A stretch of DNA of 64,000 bases from Bacteroidota bacterium (GTDB taxonomy: Bacteria; Bacteroidota; Bacteroidia; Flavobacteriales; Flavobacteriaceae), in assembly GCA_018267095.1 (NCBI GenBank), contig JAFDZC010000006.1, forward strand, positions 248,001 to 312,000, given 5' to 3'. Position numbers and translations under genes: made by a program. Under the pieces are notes generated by a model. The model did no database searches. It was given only the letters and a program-made list of their open reading frames with translations, and was not told where the DNA came from. Each line of letters opens with the position of its first letter. Within the stretch, counting starts at the first letter, position 1. This document shows positions 34,794-43,353 of this stretch, piece after piece.

Positions 34794-36979
34794 GATTTCT
34801 TGCTGACGGTTTGGCTCAGAACTCTATAAAAGTCGTTCGGGTCAAACGGTTTGGTGAGTACATCGTTCATTCCGTATGATAAAAGCATTTCACGGTTTTC
34901 GTTGAGTGAAATCGCTGTGAGCGCGACAATCTTGGTTTTCTTGTCAAAAGTACGGATGGTTTGGGTAGCAATGGTTCCGTTGATGCCCGGTAAATGAACA
35001 TCCATCAAGACCAAATCGTATTTGTTGTTCTTGACAGCCTCAATCGCGTCTTCACCATTGTCAATCACTTCGCAAATCATGCCTTTGTTTTCGACCATTT
35101 TCTTGGTAATCATCTGATTGATTTTGTTGTCTTCAATGAGCAACACTTTTTTGCCATCAAGTACTGAATCATCATAGTCCAATGATTGCGCTTCGATATG
35201 ACTTTGATCGAGCCCAATTTTAAAGCTCAAATCAAAATAAAACGTTGAACCTTTGCCGACTTCGCTTTCTAGGTGAATTTTTCCACCCATAATTTCAATG
35301 AGCTTTTTCACGATGGTCAGACCCAGTCCGGTTCCGCCGTATTTTCGGTTGATTTCAATAGAACCTTGCGAGAAACTTTCAAAGACGGACTCTAATTTTT
35401 CTTGTGGAATTCCGATTCCTGTATCGACTATCCTAAAGTGAATTGAAGTAAACTCTTCGTTGGTTTCATTGGTTTGTAAAATTACTTTGACTTCGCCGTT
35501 TTTGGTAAACTTGAGCGCGTTGTTGATGAGATTCAAGAAAATCTGCGATAGCTTCGTTGGATCGCCCACCAAATAATCCGGAATTGACGGATCCATCTCA
35601 ACGGTAAATGTATTGTTGTTGATGCCGGCCAATTCTTTGAGCGAATGTTGTATGTTCGACAGCAATAGTTTCAAGTCAAAATTGATGTATTCGGTTTCAA
35701 CGGCACTCGATTCAATGCGGTTGATTTCGAGAATTTCATTAATAAATGTCAGTAAGTAATTACCTGAAAACTTCAGTGAATTCAGATAATTCATCTGGCT
35801 GGGCTTCGGGTTTTCTTCTAAAAGCAAATGCGTAATTCCGTTGATGGCATTGAGCGGAGTTCGGAGTTCGTGACTTACCGTTGACAAGAATTCGGCACGC
35901 GCTTTTGATGCTTTTTCGGCCTTTTCTTTGGCAATTTGCAATTCGTTGTTTTTTTCTTTGAGCAACTGGTTTGATTGGTTTCGGATGATGTTGTTTTTGT
36001 ACAACGACAAACTCAATAACGATAAAATTGAAATCAGCGCAATGGCCAAAATACTGATAAGCTTGGCTACTTTATTGGCTTTTTGTTGCTCTTTGTTTTC
36101 GCGATCGAGCTGCTCGATGGTTTTGAGTCGTTCGTTGTCTTTGAATTCGACATAATCTTCGACCCCGAGTTTTTTACTGTTGACAGTTGCTAAATTATCT
36201 TTGAGTTCAAGATGTTTTTTTAAGAAATAAAACGCTTTATCAGTGTTGAGCAGTTTGTCATAAACTTTGCTTAAGGCGAGTAAAATTTTGGCTTTTTGTT
36301 CCGGATTCTGATCGCGCTCGTTAATGGTCAGTGCGCGCGACAAGTAATTTAGAGCCAAATTGCTGCGCTCGTTCTGCAATTCTATATTTCCCATTTGATA
36401 CAACGCTTCGGCTCGGGTATGCGTCAAATCGTCGCGGTCCGGTTTGGCAATGATTTGATTAAAAATCGGAATAGCGAGTTTGTTTTGTCCTTTGGCTTTG
36501 TATAAAATGGCTTTTTGCAAATTCAATAGCTCGATTGCATCCGGAATTTTGATGGCGGTGTAGATGGTTTTGGCTTTGTCAAAATTGGCTTCGGCTGAAT
36601 TGTAGTTTTCTTTCTCCATGAAGCAAAGCCCCAGCTGATAATAGCAAAATCCTTGATTGCTCGAAGGTTTGAGCGTGTTGTAAAGCGCTAAACTTTTGTA
36701 ATAGGAATCAATTGCGTCGTCAAACTTTTTGAGTTCAAAGTAAATTCCGCCCAAAACGCTGCTGGCATAAGCTTCAGATTTTACATTGCGTTGGTTGTGC
36801 GCATAGTCAATGGCTTTTTGTGCAAAATCTAACGAATATTTATAATTGTTGGTTTTAATGTTGAAGTTTGATAACTCGATATAATAGGCTACACTATCTG
36901 TTTTTTGGGTATTTTTGAGCCTTTTTTGCGCATTGACGAAGGTGCTCAAAGACAACAGTACGACTAGTAAATACTTCAT
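34790..36979 (-). CDS. Hybrid histidine kinase with N-terminal TPR repeats and C-terminal receiver
   Basis: 729 residues from the ATG at 36979 (signal peptide MKYLLVVLLSLSTFVNAQ); earlier in-frame starts run into gapA. Periplasmic tetratricopeptide repeats at about 35-270, then a membrane segment at about 303-328. Then HisKA with phospho-His370 (VSHELRTPLN), HATPase motifs NALKFTK, DTGIGIP and GGTGLGLTI, and a receiver domain with phospho-acceptor Asp660 (LVLMDVHLP) and conserved Lys (LTKPFD). No HTH output domain is present, so output must go through a phosphotransfer partner or another protein. It follows gapA by 43 bp. Signal unknown. Confidence 0.95.
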   Translation of the reverse strand: MKYLLVVLLSLSTFVNAQKRLKNTQKTDSVAYYIELSNFNIKTNNYKYSLDFAQKAIDYAHNQRNVKSEAYASSVLGGIYFELKKFDDAIDSYYKSLALYNTLKPSSNQGFCYYQLGLCFMEKENYNSAEANFDKAKTIYTAIKIPDAIELLNLQKAILYKAKGQNKLAIPIFNQIIAKPDRDDLTHTRAEALYQMGNIELQNERSNLALNYLSRALTINERDQNPEQKAKILLALSKVYDKLLNTDKAFYFLKKHLELKDNLATVNSKKLGVEDYVEFKDNERLKTIEQLDRENKEQQKANKVAKLISILAIALISILSLLSLSLYKNNIIRNQSNQLLKEKNNELQIAKEKAEKASKARAEFLSTVSHELRTPLNAINGITHLLLEENPKPSQMNYLNSLKFSGNYLLTFINEILEINRIESSAVETEYINFDLKLLLSNIQHSLKELAGINNNTFTVEMDPSIPDYLVGDPTKLSQIFLNLINNALKFTKNGEVKVILQTNETNEEFTSIHFRIVDTGIGIPQEKLESVFESFSQGSIEINRKYGGTGLGLTIVKKLIEIMGGKIHLESEVGKGSTFYFDLSFKIGLDQSHIEAQSLDYDDSVLDGKKVLLIEDNKINQMITKKMVENKGMICEVIDNGEDAIEAVKNNKYDLVLMDVHLPGINGTIATQTIRTFDKKTKIVALTAISLNENREMLLSYGMNDVLTKPFDPNDFYRVLSQTVSKKS

Positions 36980-37022
36980 AGAAAAGAATTTATTACGGAT
37001 AGAGGGCGCTAAATGTACGAAA

Positions 37023-38018
37023 TTATTTTCTAGACAGATGTAGAACCAAATCAATAATTCTGGAGGAATAGCCAATCTCATTGTCATACCAACCCACCAC
37101 TTTGACCATTTTACCCAGAGCTGAGGTGAGTTGTGCGTCAAATAAACACGAGTTTCGATTACCTAAGATATCAACTGATACAATCGGGTCTTCGGTATAA
37201 GCCAAGATACCTTTGAGCTCGTTTTCGGCTGCTTTTTTAAACGTCAAATTAATTTCTTCTATGCTTACCTCGCGCGAAACATAACAAGTAATATCCGTCA
37301 AAGATCCGTCCGGAACTGGCACGCGAATACCACCTCCGCCGATTTTGCCTTGCATTTCCGGAAAGATGTTGTTGAGTGCTTTAGCCGCTCCGGTGGTGGT
37401 GGGCACAATCGATTGCGACGCACCGCGAGCTCTGCGCAAATCTCTATGCGGTTGATCGTGCAGACTTTGATCGGTGGTGTAGGAGTGGACTGTGGTAATG
37501 TAAGCGTGTTCAATACCGCAAAGTCCGTTGATGACTTTAATCATCGGAGCGGCATTGTTGGTGGTACAGCTGGCGTTAGATATGATTAACTCCGAACCAT
37601 CTAAAATGTGTTCATTGACACCCAAAACCACGGTTTTAATCTCGGGAACTTCAGCCGGCGCTGATAGAATCACACGTTGGGCTCCGGCGCTGATGTGTTG
37701 GTTGAGTTCTTGGTATGTTTTGAATTTTCCGGTGGCTTCAATGACAAAATCAGGAGCCACTTGTTTCCAGTTGATCTCGGCGATGTTTTTTTGATGAAAA
37801 AAAGAATAATGTTTCCCACTGACCCAAATGCCTTGCTCGTCAAACGAAACTTCTTTATCTAAAACCCCGTGAATGCTGTCGTATTTGAGCAAATGCGCCA
37901 TGGTTTTGTTGTCGGCCAAATCATTGATGGCGACGACTTCAATAGAAGGATGTTCCAGCAACAACCGGAACAAATTGCGTCCGATGCGTCCAAAACCGTT
38001 GATGGCAATTTTGATCAT
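37023..38018 (-). CDS. gapA: Glyceraldehyde-3-phosphate dehydrogenase
   Basis: 331 residues. NAD-binding start INGFGRIGRNLFR, with Asp at the position that favours NAD (AINDLAD). Catalytic Cys in SNASCTTN and the following His in TVHSYT. Substrate-site motifs RRARGASQSIVPTTTGAAKA and the terminal WYDNEIGYSSR are intact. Converts glyceraldehyde-3-phosphate to 1,3-bisphosphoglycerate in glycolysis. The upstream 171 bp hold repeat R3, and no clear -7 box was found. Confidence 0.97.
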   Translation of the reverse strand: MIKIAINGFGRIGRNLFRLLLEHPSIEVVAINDLADNKTMAHLLKYDSIHGVLDKEVSFDEQGIWVSGKHYSFFHQKNIAEINWKQVAPDFVIEATGKFKTYQELNQHISAGAQRVILSAPAEVPEIKTVVLGVNEHILDGSELIISNASCTTNNAAPMIKVINGLCGIEHAYITTVHSYTTDQSLHDQPHRDLRRARGASQSIVPTTTGAAKALNNIFPEMQGKIGGGGIRVPVPDGSLTDITCYVSREVSIEEINLTFKKAAENELKGILAYTEDPIVSVDILGNRNSCLFDAQLTSALGKMVKVVGWYDNEIGYSSRIIDLVLHLSRK

Positions 38019-38105
38019 TGAAGAAGAAAGTTTAGAGGTTTAAGAAGTTGAAAAAGTTTAAAGTTGACTACAATTGTTTCATGATGAACGGTTTTGCGTT
38101 AGGGA

Positions 38106-38176
38106 TTGCAGCAAAAAGCCCGCAGCGCAGCGAGGACTTGAAGCGAAAAGCCCGACCCGCAGGGGAACGCCCAAAA
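38106..38176 (+). repeat. Intergenic repeat family R3 (single copy here)
   Basis: A GC-rich segment with AAAAGCCCGCAGCGCAGCG, GGACTTGAAGCGAAAAGCCC and CCGCAGGGGAACGCCC blocks between gapA and lipA. It resembles a non-coding repeat I recall from many Flavobacterium genomes. No second copy was found in this window, so the repeat status rests on memory. Confidence 0.45.
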
Positions 38177-38189
38177 AATCAGCATAGAT

Positions 38190-39059
38190 TTACAAAATAT
38201 GCTTTTCAGCATGATAACTCGAACGCACCAGTGCACCGCTCTCGACGTGTCTAAAGCCCATTTCTTTGCCTAAATCTTCGTATTTTTTGAACTGCTCGGG
38301 CGTGATGAATTCCTTCACCGGCAAATGTTTTTTGCTCGGTTGTAAATATTGCCCGATGGTCACGATGTCTACGTTGGCCTCGCGCAAATCGCGCATCGTT
38401 TGAATCACTTCTTCTTCGGTTTCACCCAAGCCCAGCATGATGCCCGATTTGGTTCGGCGGATGCCTTTTTCTTTTAAATAGCGCAACACTTCTAAACTAC
38501 GGTCATACTTGGCCTGAATGCGCACTTCGCGCGTGAGTCGGCGCACAGTTTCCATGTTGTGCGACACGACTTCTGGGTTGGCCTCAACAATGCGGTCAAT
38601 ATTGCGCTGGATACCTTGAAAATCCGGAATCAAAGTTTCTAAAGTTGTTTCAGGATTCATGCGTCGGATGGCGCGTACGGTTTCGAGCCAAATAATCGAG
38701 CCGCCGTCTTTTAAGTCGTCGCGATCCACACTGGTAATAACCGCGTGTTTGATTTTCATGATTTTAATCGAGCGCGCTACTTTTTCGGGTTCGTCCCAAT
38801 CAACGGTTTCCGGACGACCGGTTTTGACCCCGCAAAATCCGCAAGAACGCGTACATACATTGCCCAGAATCATAAAGGTCGCCGTGCCTTCGCCCCAGCA
38901 TTCGCCCATATTCGGACAACTGCCCGAGGTGCAAATGGTGTTGAGTTTGTATTGATCGACCAAGCCGCGCAGCTCGGTATATTTTTGACCAATAGGCAAT
39001 TTGACTTTGAGCCATTTGGGTTTGCCTACCGGAAGTGTGTTGTCAAGAACCGATTCCAT
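38190..39059 (-). CDS. lipA: Lipoyl synthase
   Basis: 289 residues from the ATG at 39059; an upstream in-frame ATG at 39110 lies within the promoter. It inserts two sulphurs into octanoyl-protein using radical SAM chemistry. The auxiliary [4Fe-4S] ligands are in [12 protein letters not shown], the radical SAM CxxxCxxC in CTRSCGFC, and the terminal RSS motif in [12 protein letters not shown]. The AdoMet-type motifs and [10 protein letters not shown] are intact. A well-placed Bacteroidota promoter precedes it. Confidence 0.97.
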   Translation of the reverse strand: MESVLDNTLPVGKPKWLKVKLPIGQKYTELRGLVDQYKLNTICTSGSCPNMGECWGEGTATFMILGNVCTRSCGFCGVKTGRPETVDWDEPEKVARSIKIMKIKHAVITSVDRDDLKDGGSIIWLETVRAIRRMNPETTLETLIPDFQGIQRNIDRIVEANPEVVSHNMETVRRLTREVRIQAKYDRSLEVLRYLKEKGIRRTKSGIMLGLGETEEEVIQTMRDLREANVDIVTIGQYLQPSKKHLPVKEFITPEQFKKYEDLGKEMGFRHVESGALVRSSYHAEKHIL

Positions 39060-39077
39060 AATTTGAAATTTGCCTCG

Positions 39078-39111
39078 CAAAGATAAGGATTGTTTTGCAC
39101 CGATAATCAAA
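39078..39111 (-). promoter_or_regulatory. Promoter of lipA with -33 TTTG and -7 TATCTTTG
   Basis: On the minus strand TTTG, a 22-nt spacer, and TATCTTTG, 18 nt before the ATG. This is the best-formed Bacteroidota promoter in the window and supports the inner start. Confidence 0.65.
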
Positions 39112-39140
39112 TTAACAAAACCTAAATAATTGTCTGAATT

Positions 39141-39210
39141 GGGGCTATTCGCTGCTATCTTTTGCTTGCTGGCGCCGCAAAAGGATATCCGCTGCTATCC
39201 CTGGCGCAGT
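39141..39210 (+). repeat. Intergenic repeat family R1, copy 2
   Basis: GGGGCTATTCGCTGCTATC, a CTTTTGC...GCAAAAGG stem, then CCGCTGCTATCCCTGGCGC. Same block order as the copy near 29.5 kb. It lies between the divergent lipA and VOC genes. Confidence 0.65.
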
Positions 39211-39283
39211 GCACAAATTCAAGAATGTTTTGAATTCACGATACACTTACATGAAAAATCATATCTTTAAAATCAAAAAAAAT

Positions 39284-39712
39284 ATGCCACAGCTCAACAC
39301 CCACATCAACTTCAATGGCAATGCCCAAGAAGCTTTTGATTTTTATCAATCGGTTTTTGGCGGAAGTTTCAGTAAAATTATTCGTTTCAAAGATTTGCCC
39401 GGATTAGACACGCAAGTATCAGAGCAAGAAGCCGAAAAAATCATGCATATTGCGCTGCCCATCGGATCGAACATTTTGAGCGGAAATGATGTCCCTGCCT
39501 TTATGGGAACCGTTAATGAACTTGAGCATCGCTCTAAAATTTCGCTGCGCACCGAAAGCAGACAAGAAGCCGAACACATTTTCAATGGTTTATCACAAGG
39601 CGGTACTATTGAAATGCCGCTAGAAGATAGCCCGTGGGGAACTTATTTTGCCATGTTCAGAGATAAGTTTGGCATCGAATGGATGATTGAGTATAACGCA
39701 AATCAAGATTAA
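39284..39712 (+). CDS. VOC-family (PhnB-like) protein
   Basis: 142 residues from the ATG at 39284 (MPQLNTHINFNGNAQEAFDFYQSVFGG). The upstream in-frame ATG at 39209 adds 25 unlikely residues and overlaps repeat R1. Family motifs: the opening NAQEAFDFYQSVFGGSF, KIMHIALPIGSNILSGNDV and a terminal WGTYFAMFRDKFGIEWMIEY. The fold is the vicinal oxygen chelate/glyoxalase type, usually without known substrate. Next gene follows after 3 bp. Confidence 0.9.
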   Translation: MPQLNTHINFNGNAQEAFDFYQSVFGGSFSKIIRFKDLPGLDTQVSEQEAEKIMHIALPIGSNILSGNDVPAFMGTVNELEHRSKISLRTESRQEAEHIFNGLSQGGTIEMPLEDSPWGTYFAMFRDKFGIEWMIEYNANQD

Positions 39713-39715
39713 CTG

Positions 39716-40108
39716 ATGCATCCGGATATTTTAAAATACAATCAAAGTCAAAGTTCTAATCATCAACAAGTGTGTGATATTTTGGCACAACTCATTGACC
39801 AGCAGCTTAGCGGAGCTGAAAGCAAAATCTGGCATGCGCATCCGGTTTGGTTTATCGATCAAAATCCGATTGTAGGTTATAGCCTTCAAAAGCCTGGCAT
39901 TCGATTGATGTTTTGGAGCGGTGCCGATTTTGATGAACCCAGCCTCAATGTCCGTGGACAAAAGTTCAAAGACGCTTCAGTCTTTTACCAAAAAGCGCAA
40001 GATATTGATTCAGATCAACTCAAAGGTTGGTTGCAAAAAAGCATGGATATCCAATGGGATTATAAAAACATTGTTCGCCGCAAAGGCCAATTGCTCCGAC
40101 TTAAATAA
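39716..40108 (+). CDS. DUF1801-family protein
   Basis: 130 residues. YNQSQSSNHQQVCDILAQLIDQQLSGAESKIWHAHPVWFIDQNPIVGYSLQKPGIRLMFWSGADFDEP follows the DUF1801 (YdhG-like) pattern: WHAHPVWF and a Phe/Trp-rich strand, then a C-terminal helix pair. Function is unknown in the family. Co-transcribed with the VOC gene (3-bp gap); its end faces the HTH gene. Confidence 0.85.
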   Translation: MHPDILKYNQSQSSNHQQVCDILAQLIDQQLSGAESKIWHAHPVWFIDQNPIVGYSLQKPGIRLMFWSGADFDEPSLNVRGQKFKDASVFYQKAQDIDSDQLKGWLQKSMDIQWDYKNIVRRKGQLLRLK

Positions 40109-40117
40109 AATCTGTAA

Positions 40118-40330
40118 TTATTCTTTTTCAGGAACGTATTCTAATAAATCTGAGGGTTGACAATCAAGTGCTTTGCAAATTGATTCGAGGGTGCTAAACC
40201 GAATGGCTTTGGCTTTACCGGTTTTGAGGATTGATAGGTTTGATAAAGTCAAATCAACTTTTTCAGAAAGTTCGTTGAGCGAGATTTTTCGCTTGGCCAT
40301 TACTACATCTAAATTCACAATAATCGGCAT
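40118..40330 (-). CDS. Small Xre-family HTH regulator
   Basis: 70 residues. A complete Cro/C1-type HTH: ISLNELSEKVDLTLSNLSILKTGKAKAIRFSTLESICKALDCQPSDLLEY. It follows a DUF2975 membrane-protein gene by 3 bp, a conserved pairing in which the small regulator most likely controls its own operon. It could be autoregulated through the palindrome upstream of the DUF2975 gene. Confidence 0.92.
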   Translation of the reverse strand: MPIIVNLDVVMAKRKISLNELSEKVDLTLSNLSILKTGKAKAIRFSTLESICKALDCQPSDLLEYVPEKE

Positions 40331-40333
40331 AAT

Positions 40334-40870
40334 TTATACGGTTAAGTCGTTTTCGGTTTGCAGTTCGATTCCTTTCTGAAAAATCAGTGCAATCAAATAA
40401 ATTACGCCGCCCATCAAAATATAAGCCTGACTGTCTGGCCAAAATTTACTGAGTTGGTCAATATCATAATCGTGATGCTCAAGATTTCTGGCGCTTTCTC
40501 GGGCAATGTATCCCACCAAACCAATCGATAAAGTATAATAACTCAATTGAGTGATTTGTTCTGATACAAACGCATTGAATGGTCGTGTTAAATCAAGCTT
40601 ATTCATGAGCTTAATAACAATGTAGAACAAATAAGCCTTGAGCGCCGAAATAGTAATAATCAAACTGTACATTCCTGTAAAAGCCCAAACGTTTGCCTGA
40701 TACAATTGGTTGAGATTTAGTTTTTCATACAAACGACTGACTATTTCAGGTTTGAACAAAGCAAACACAAAATTGACAAGCAGTGCGCCGGCTTCAATAC
40801 ACAAGCCGACAAAAATAATCCAAGCTACAATATGTAAACCTTGAAAGACAAATTGATTTGTTTTTGACAT
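40334..40870 (-). CDS. DUF2975 integral membrane protein
   Basis: 178 residues with four predicted membrane segments: LHIVAWIIFVGLCIEAGALLVNFVFAL, FTGMYSLIITISALKAYLFYIVI, YYTLSIGLVGYIA and AYILMGGVIYLIALIFQ. The loop NKLDLTRPFNAFVSEQITQLS matches the DUF2975 family. Function unknown; the partner regulator is encoded next. Confidence 0.88.
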   Translation of the reverse strand: MSKTNQFVFQGLHIVAWIIFVGLCIEAGALLVNFVFALFKPEIVSRLYEKLNLNQLYQANVWAFTGMYSLIITISALKAYLFYIVIKLMNKLDLTRPFNAFVSEQITQLSYYTLSIGLVGYIARESARNLEHHDYDIDQLSKFWPDSQAYILMGGVIYLIALIFQKGIELQTENDLTV

Positions 40871-40902
40871 GATAATAGTGTTTTTAATTATTTGGCTAAA
40901 AT

Positions 40903-40916
40903 AATAAATATTTATT
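40903..40916. promoter_or_regulatory. Candidate operator: 14-bp perfect palindrome upstream of DUF2975/HTH
   Basis: AATAAATATTTATT is self-complementary and lies about 33-46 nt before the DUF2975 ATG, where a dimeric Xre regulator could bind. Such a palindrome can arise by chance in AT-rich DNA. Confidence 0.35.
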
Positions 40917-41004
40917 GATAAACAATAAATTTAGATTAAATTTCATTAAAAACACCCTAATCAATCCTTTAATGGTTTTAAAGTGTTGCATAGGTCAAAA
41001 CCAA

Positions 41005-42240
41005 TTACTCTGTAAAATCCAAATCTTTTCCATGCGTCTCACTAATGGTTAGGGTAGCATAAATGCCCAAAGACAAAACTATAACACCAACTACTGCCGC
41101 AGAAATAATCACGCCTTGTGTCGGTTTTAAGAAGTCAAAGGCCAAAAGCATTATCGGAAGTAAACCACGCACCATATTCGGAACCGTAGTCGTGGCGGTG
41201 CTGCGCAGATTAGTCCCGAACTGTTCGGCAGCTAAAGTCACAAACATGGCCCAATAGCCGGTTCCGAGTCCGAGCCAAGCACAGTAAAAATAATATTGAT
41301 TTTCGGTATGGGCTGCACCGCTCAAGAGCAAGACGATTCCTATAACGGTAAAAAGCATCATATACAAAATGGCTTTTTTGCGCGAGTGCAACCATTGCGA
41401 GATAAACCCACTGGCAAAATCACCGATCGAAATTCCTACATAAGCCCACATAATCGCCTTGCCCGGATTGAGGCTTTCAATGCCCATCTCCGGTGCAAAT
41501 TGATTGGCCATCACTGCTAAAATCCCAATGCAAAACCAAGTCGGCAAACCAATAGCTATGCACTTTAAATAACGAATCGAGCGCCCTTTGTGGGTAAACA
41601 GTGATAAAAAATTTCCTTTCGAAACGTGTTCTTTTTTTTCAAGCGATTGATACATGCCGCTTTCAGAAACGCTGATGCGCAAGACCAGCAAAGCCAATCC
41701 CATCACACCGCCAATGAGGTAGGCTGTAGTCCAACTTCCGGCAAGTTCAACGGTCAGGTTGGCAACGACGGCACCAAAAAGTCCAAAACCTGCTACAATA
41801 GAAGTGCCCAATGCTCTGAGTTCTTTGGGCAAACTCTCTGAGACAAGCGTAATCCCTGCACCGAGTTCTCCGGCCAAACCGATGCCGGCAATAAAGCGCA
41901 ACCAAGCATAAATTTCGACGATATAAGGTCCGTTAAGAACCGGTAAAAAACCGCAAACAATGTTGGCTACCGAATACACGATGATGGAACCAAACAATAC
42001 CGAGAGGCGACCTTTTTTGTCTCCGAGCACGCCCCAAAGAATTCCACCCAAAAGCAGACCGGTCATTTGATAATTCATAATGTGGGTTCCGGCTTCGTCG
42101 GCATTCAGTCCGAGCGATTGCAAACTGGGTACGCGAACAATTCCAAAGAGTAACAAATCATATATGTCAACAAAATAGCCCAAAGCGGCTACAATCACCG
42201 GAAGTCCGAGTAGGTGTTTGAGTTTGTTTTCAGAGTTCAT
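41005..42240 (-). CDS. Major facilitator superfamily transporter
   Basis: 411 residues with about 12 membrane segments. The MFS signature between helices 2 and 3 is visible (GVLGDKKGRLSVLFGS), as are the related loop in the second half (YVGISIGDFASGFISQWLHSRKKAI) and SDLRST-like NLRSTATTTVPNMVRG. The layout resembles sugar-phosphate or aromatic-acid/metabolite transporters, but the substrate is unknown. It stands alone, with a possible -7 box TATTTTTG at 42271-42278. Confidence 0.92.
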   Translation of the reverse strand: MNSENKLKHLLGLPVIVAALGYFVDIYDLLLFGIVRVPSLQSLGLNADEAGTHIMNYQMTGLLLGGILWGVLGDKKGRLSVLFGSIIVYSVANIVCGFLPVLNGPYIVEIYAWLRFIAGIGLAGELGAGITLVSESLPKELRALGTSIVAGFGLFGAVVANLTVELAGSWTTAYLIGGVMGLALLVLRISVSESGMYQSLEKKEHVSKGNFLSLFTHKGRSIRYLKCIAIGLPTWFCIGILAVMANQFAPEMGIESLNPGKAIMWAYVGISIGDFASGFISQWLHSRKKAILYMMLFTVIGIVLLLSGAAHTENQYYFYCAWLGLGTGYWAMFVTLAAEQFGTNLRSTATTTVPNMVRGLLPIMLLAFDFLKPTQGVIISAAVVGVIVLSLGIYATLTISETHGKDLDFTE

Positions 42241-42332
42241 AATCGAAGGTGGTTAACGGTCGAATGTTCTCAAAAATATTAAAATTCTACCAAAATAAAA
42301 GTAAAAAAGCTACCTCAGGAGACACAACTTGT

Positions 42333-42340
42333 TATATTTG
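42333..42340 (+). promoter_or_regulatory. -7 box TATATTTG for the M48 peptidase gene
   Basis: An exact TAnnTTTG match, 26 nt before the ATG at 42367. Confidence 0.5.
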
Positions 42341-42366
42341 TAGGGTTATTTTATAAGATTTTATTT

Positions 42367-43218
42367 ATGAAAAGAAAATTCTTCCTCGGGGTATTTACCT
42401 TCTTGCTTGCTCAAGCGACCCAGGCGCAAATTGGCATTGATTTAAATGACCGAGCTTTGGGTGCAGTTCAAAAAGGGTTGTCAGGTTTTATGTTTTCTGA
42501 TGCCGATGCGGCCAATTTGTCTAAACAAGCCGTTGACAAAATGGACAAAGAGAATAAAGTGGCTGCGGCCAATGATCCGTATACCATTCGTTTGAACAAA
42601 GTATTTGGCAAACATAAAAATGAGAATGGACTTACCTTAAATTACAAAGTCTATTTGGTCAAAGAAGTCAATGCCTTTGCCACCGCTGATGGAAGTGTAC
42701 GTGTTTTTTCAGGCCTCATGGACATCATGGATGACAACGAACTTTTAGCAGTCATTGGTCATGAAATTGGTCACGTTGCCAACCACGATTCGCGCGATGC
42801 GATGAAAGCAGCCTACCAAAAAGAAGCGCTTTTAGACGCCGCTGCATCACAATCAGATAAAGTAGCTGCGGTCACCGATAGTCAATTGGGTAAAATTGCC
42901 AATGCTTTAATCGATAGCAAGCACAGCCGTACACAAGAATCAGAAGCCGATGCTTATTCTTATGAGTTTATGAAACGCAATGGTTATAATGTCAATGCGG
43001 TAGAATCAGCTTTTAATATTTTGGCCAAACTTTCTGAAGGTCAATCTTCATCGATTATTGATCGGATGATGAGTTCACACCCCGATTCTAAACAACGCGC
43101 TGCTGATGCTAAAGCCCGAGCAGAAGCTGATGGTTTGTACAAACCGTATGTCAAAGAAGTGCCTAAAAAAGCTGGCGCCAAAAAGCCAACCAAGAAACCC
43201 ACCAAAAAGAAAAAATAA
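42367..43218 (+). CDS. M48-family metallopeptidase (exported)
   Basis: 283 residues with signal peptide MKRKFFLGVFTFLLAQATQAQ. The zinc motif HEIGH is in VIGHEIGHVANHDS, and the third ligand Glu is in ESEADAYSYE. The C-terminal tail is lysine-rich (KKAGAKKPTKKPTKKKK). The family includes periplasmic chaperone-proteases of the BepA/LoiP type that handle outer-membrane assembly. It is monocistronic, with a -7 box and a strong terminator. Confidence 0.92.
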   Translation: MKRKFFLGVFTFLLAQATQAQIGIDLNDRALGAVQKGLSGFMFSDADAANLSKQAVDKMDKENKVAAANDPYTIRLNKVFGKHKNENGLTLNYKVYLVKEVNAFATADGSVRVFSGLMDIMDDNELLAVIGHEIGHVANHDSRDAMKAAYQKEALLDAAASQSDKVAAVTDSQLGKIANALIDSKHSRTQESEADAYSYEFMKRNGYNVNAVESAFNILAKLSEGQSSSIIDRMMSSHPDSKQRAADAKARAEADGLYKPYVKEVPKKAGAKKPTKKPTKKKK

Positions 43219-43248
43219 AAAAAGCCTCAGAATTCCTGAGGCTTTTTT
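43219..43248 (+). terminator. Terminator of the M48 peptidase gene
   Basis: Stem AAGCCTCAGG-type (GCCTCAG/CTGAGGC), loop AATT region, T-run. Its 29-nt core is identical to the terminator at 46506-46534. Confidence 0.85.
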
Positions 43249-43296
43249 GTTGACAAGCATAATTAATCTTAAAAAACTTGACCGATGAAAATTTAA

Positions 43297-43331
43297 AAGC
43301 ACTCGGCTCAAGTAATCAAAACCGAGTGCTT
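43297..43331 (-). terminator. Terminator of the outer-membrane protein operon
   Basis: Perfect 10-bp stem AAGCACTCGG/CCGAGTGCTT with a 15-nt loop, then T-rich sequence on the minus strand, about 23 bp after the 43354 stop. Confidence 0.75.
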
Positions 43332-43353
43332 ACCTGAGCATAACCAACTTATT

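Noticed and set aside
38048-38254. 68-residue open frame between gapA and lipA
   Set aside because: It runs through repeat R3 and into the antisense of lipA; no signal or domain.
42341-42366. TAGGGTTATTTT upstream of the M48 gene as a fourth ECF promoter
   Set aside because: The T-run is interrupted, no TGTTT stands at the right distance, and it lies downstream of a good -7 box.
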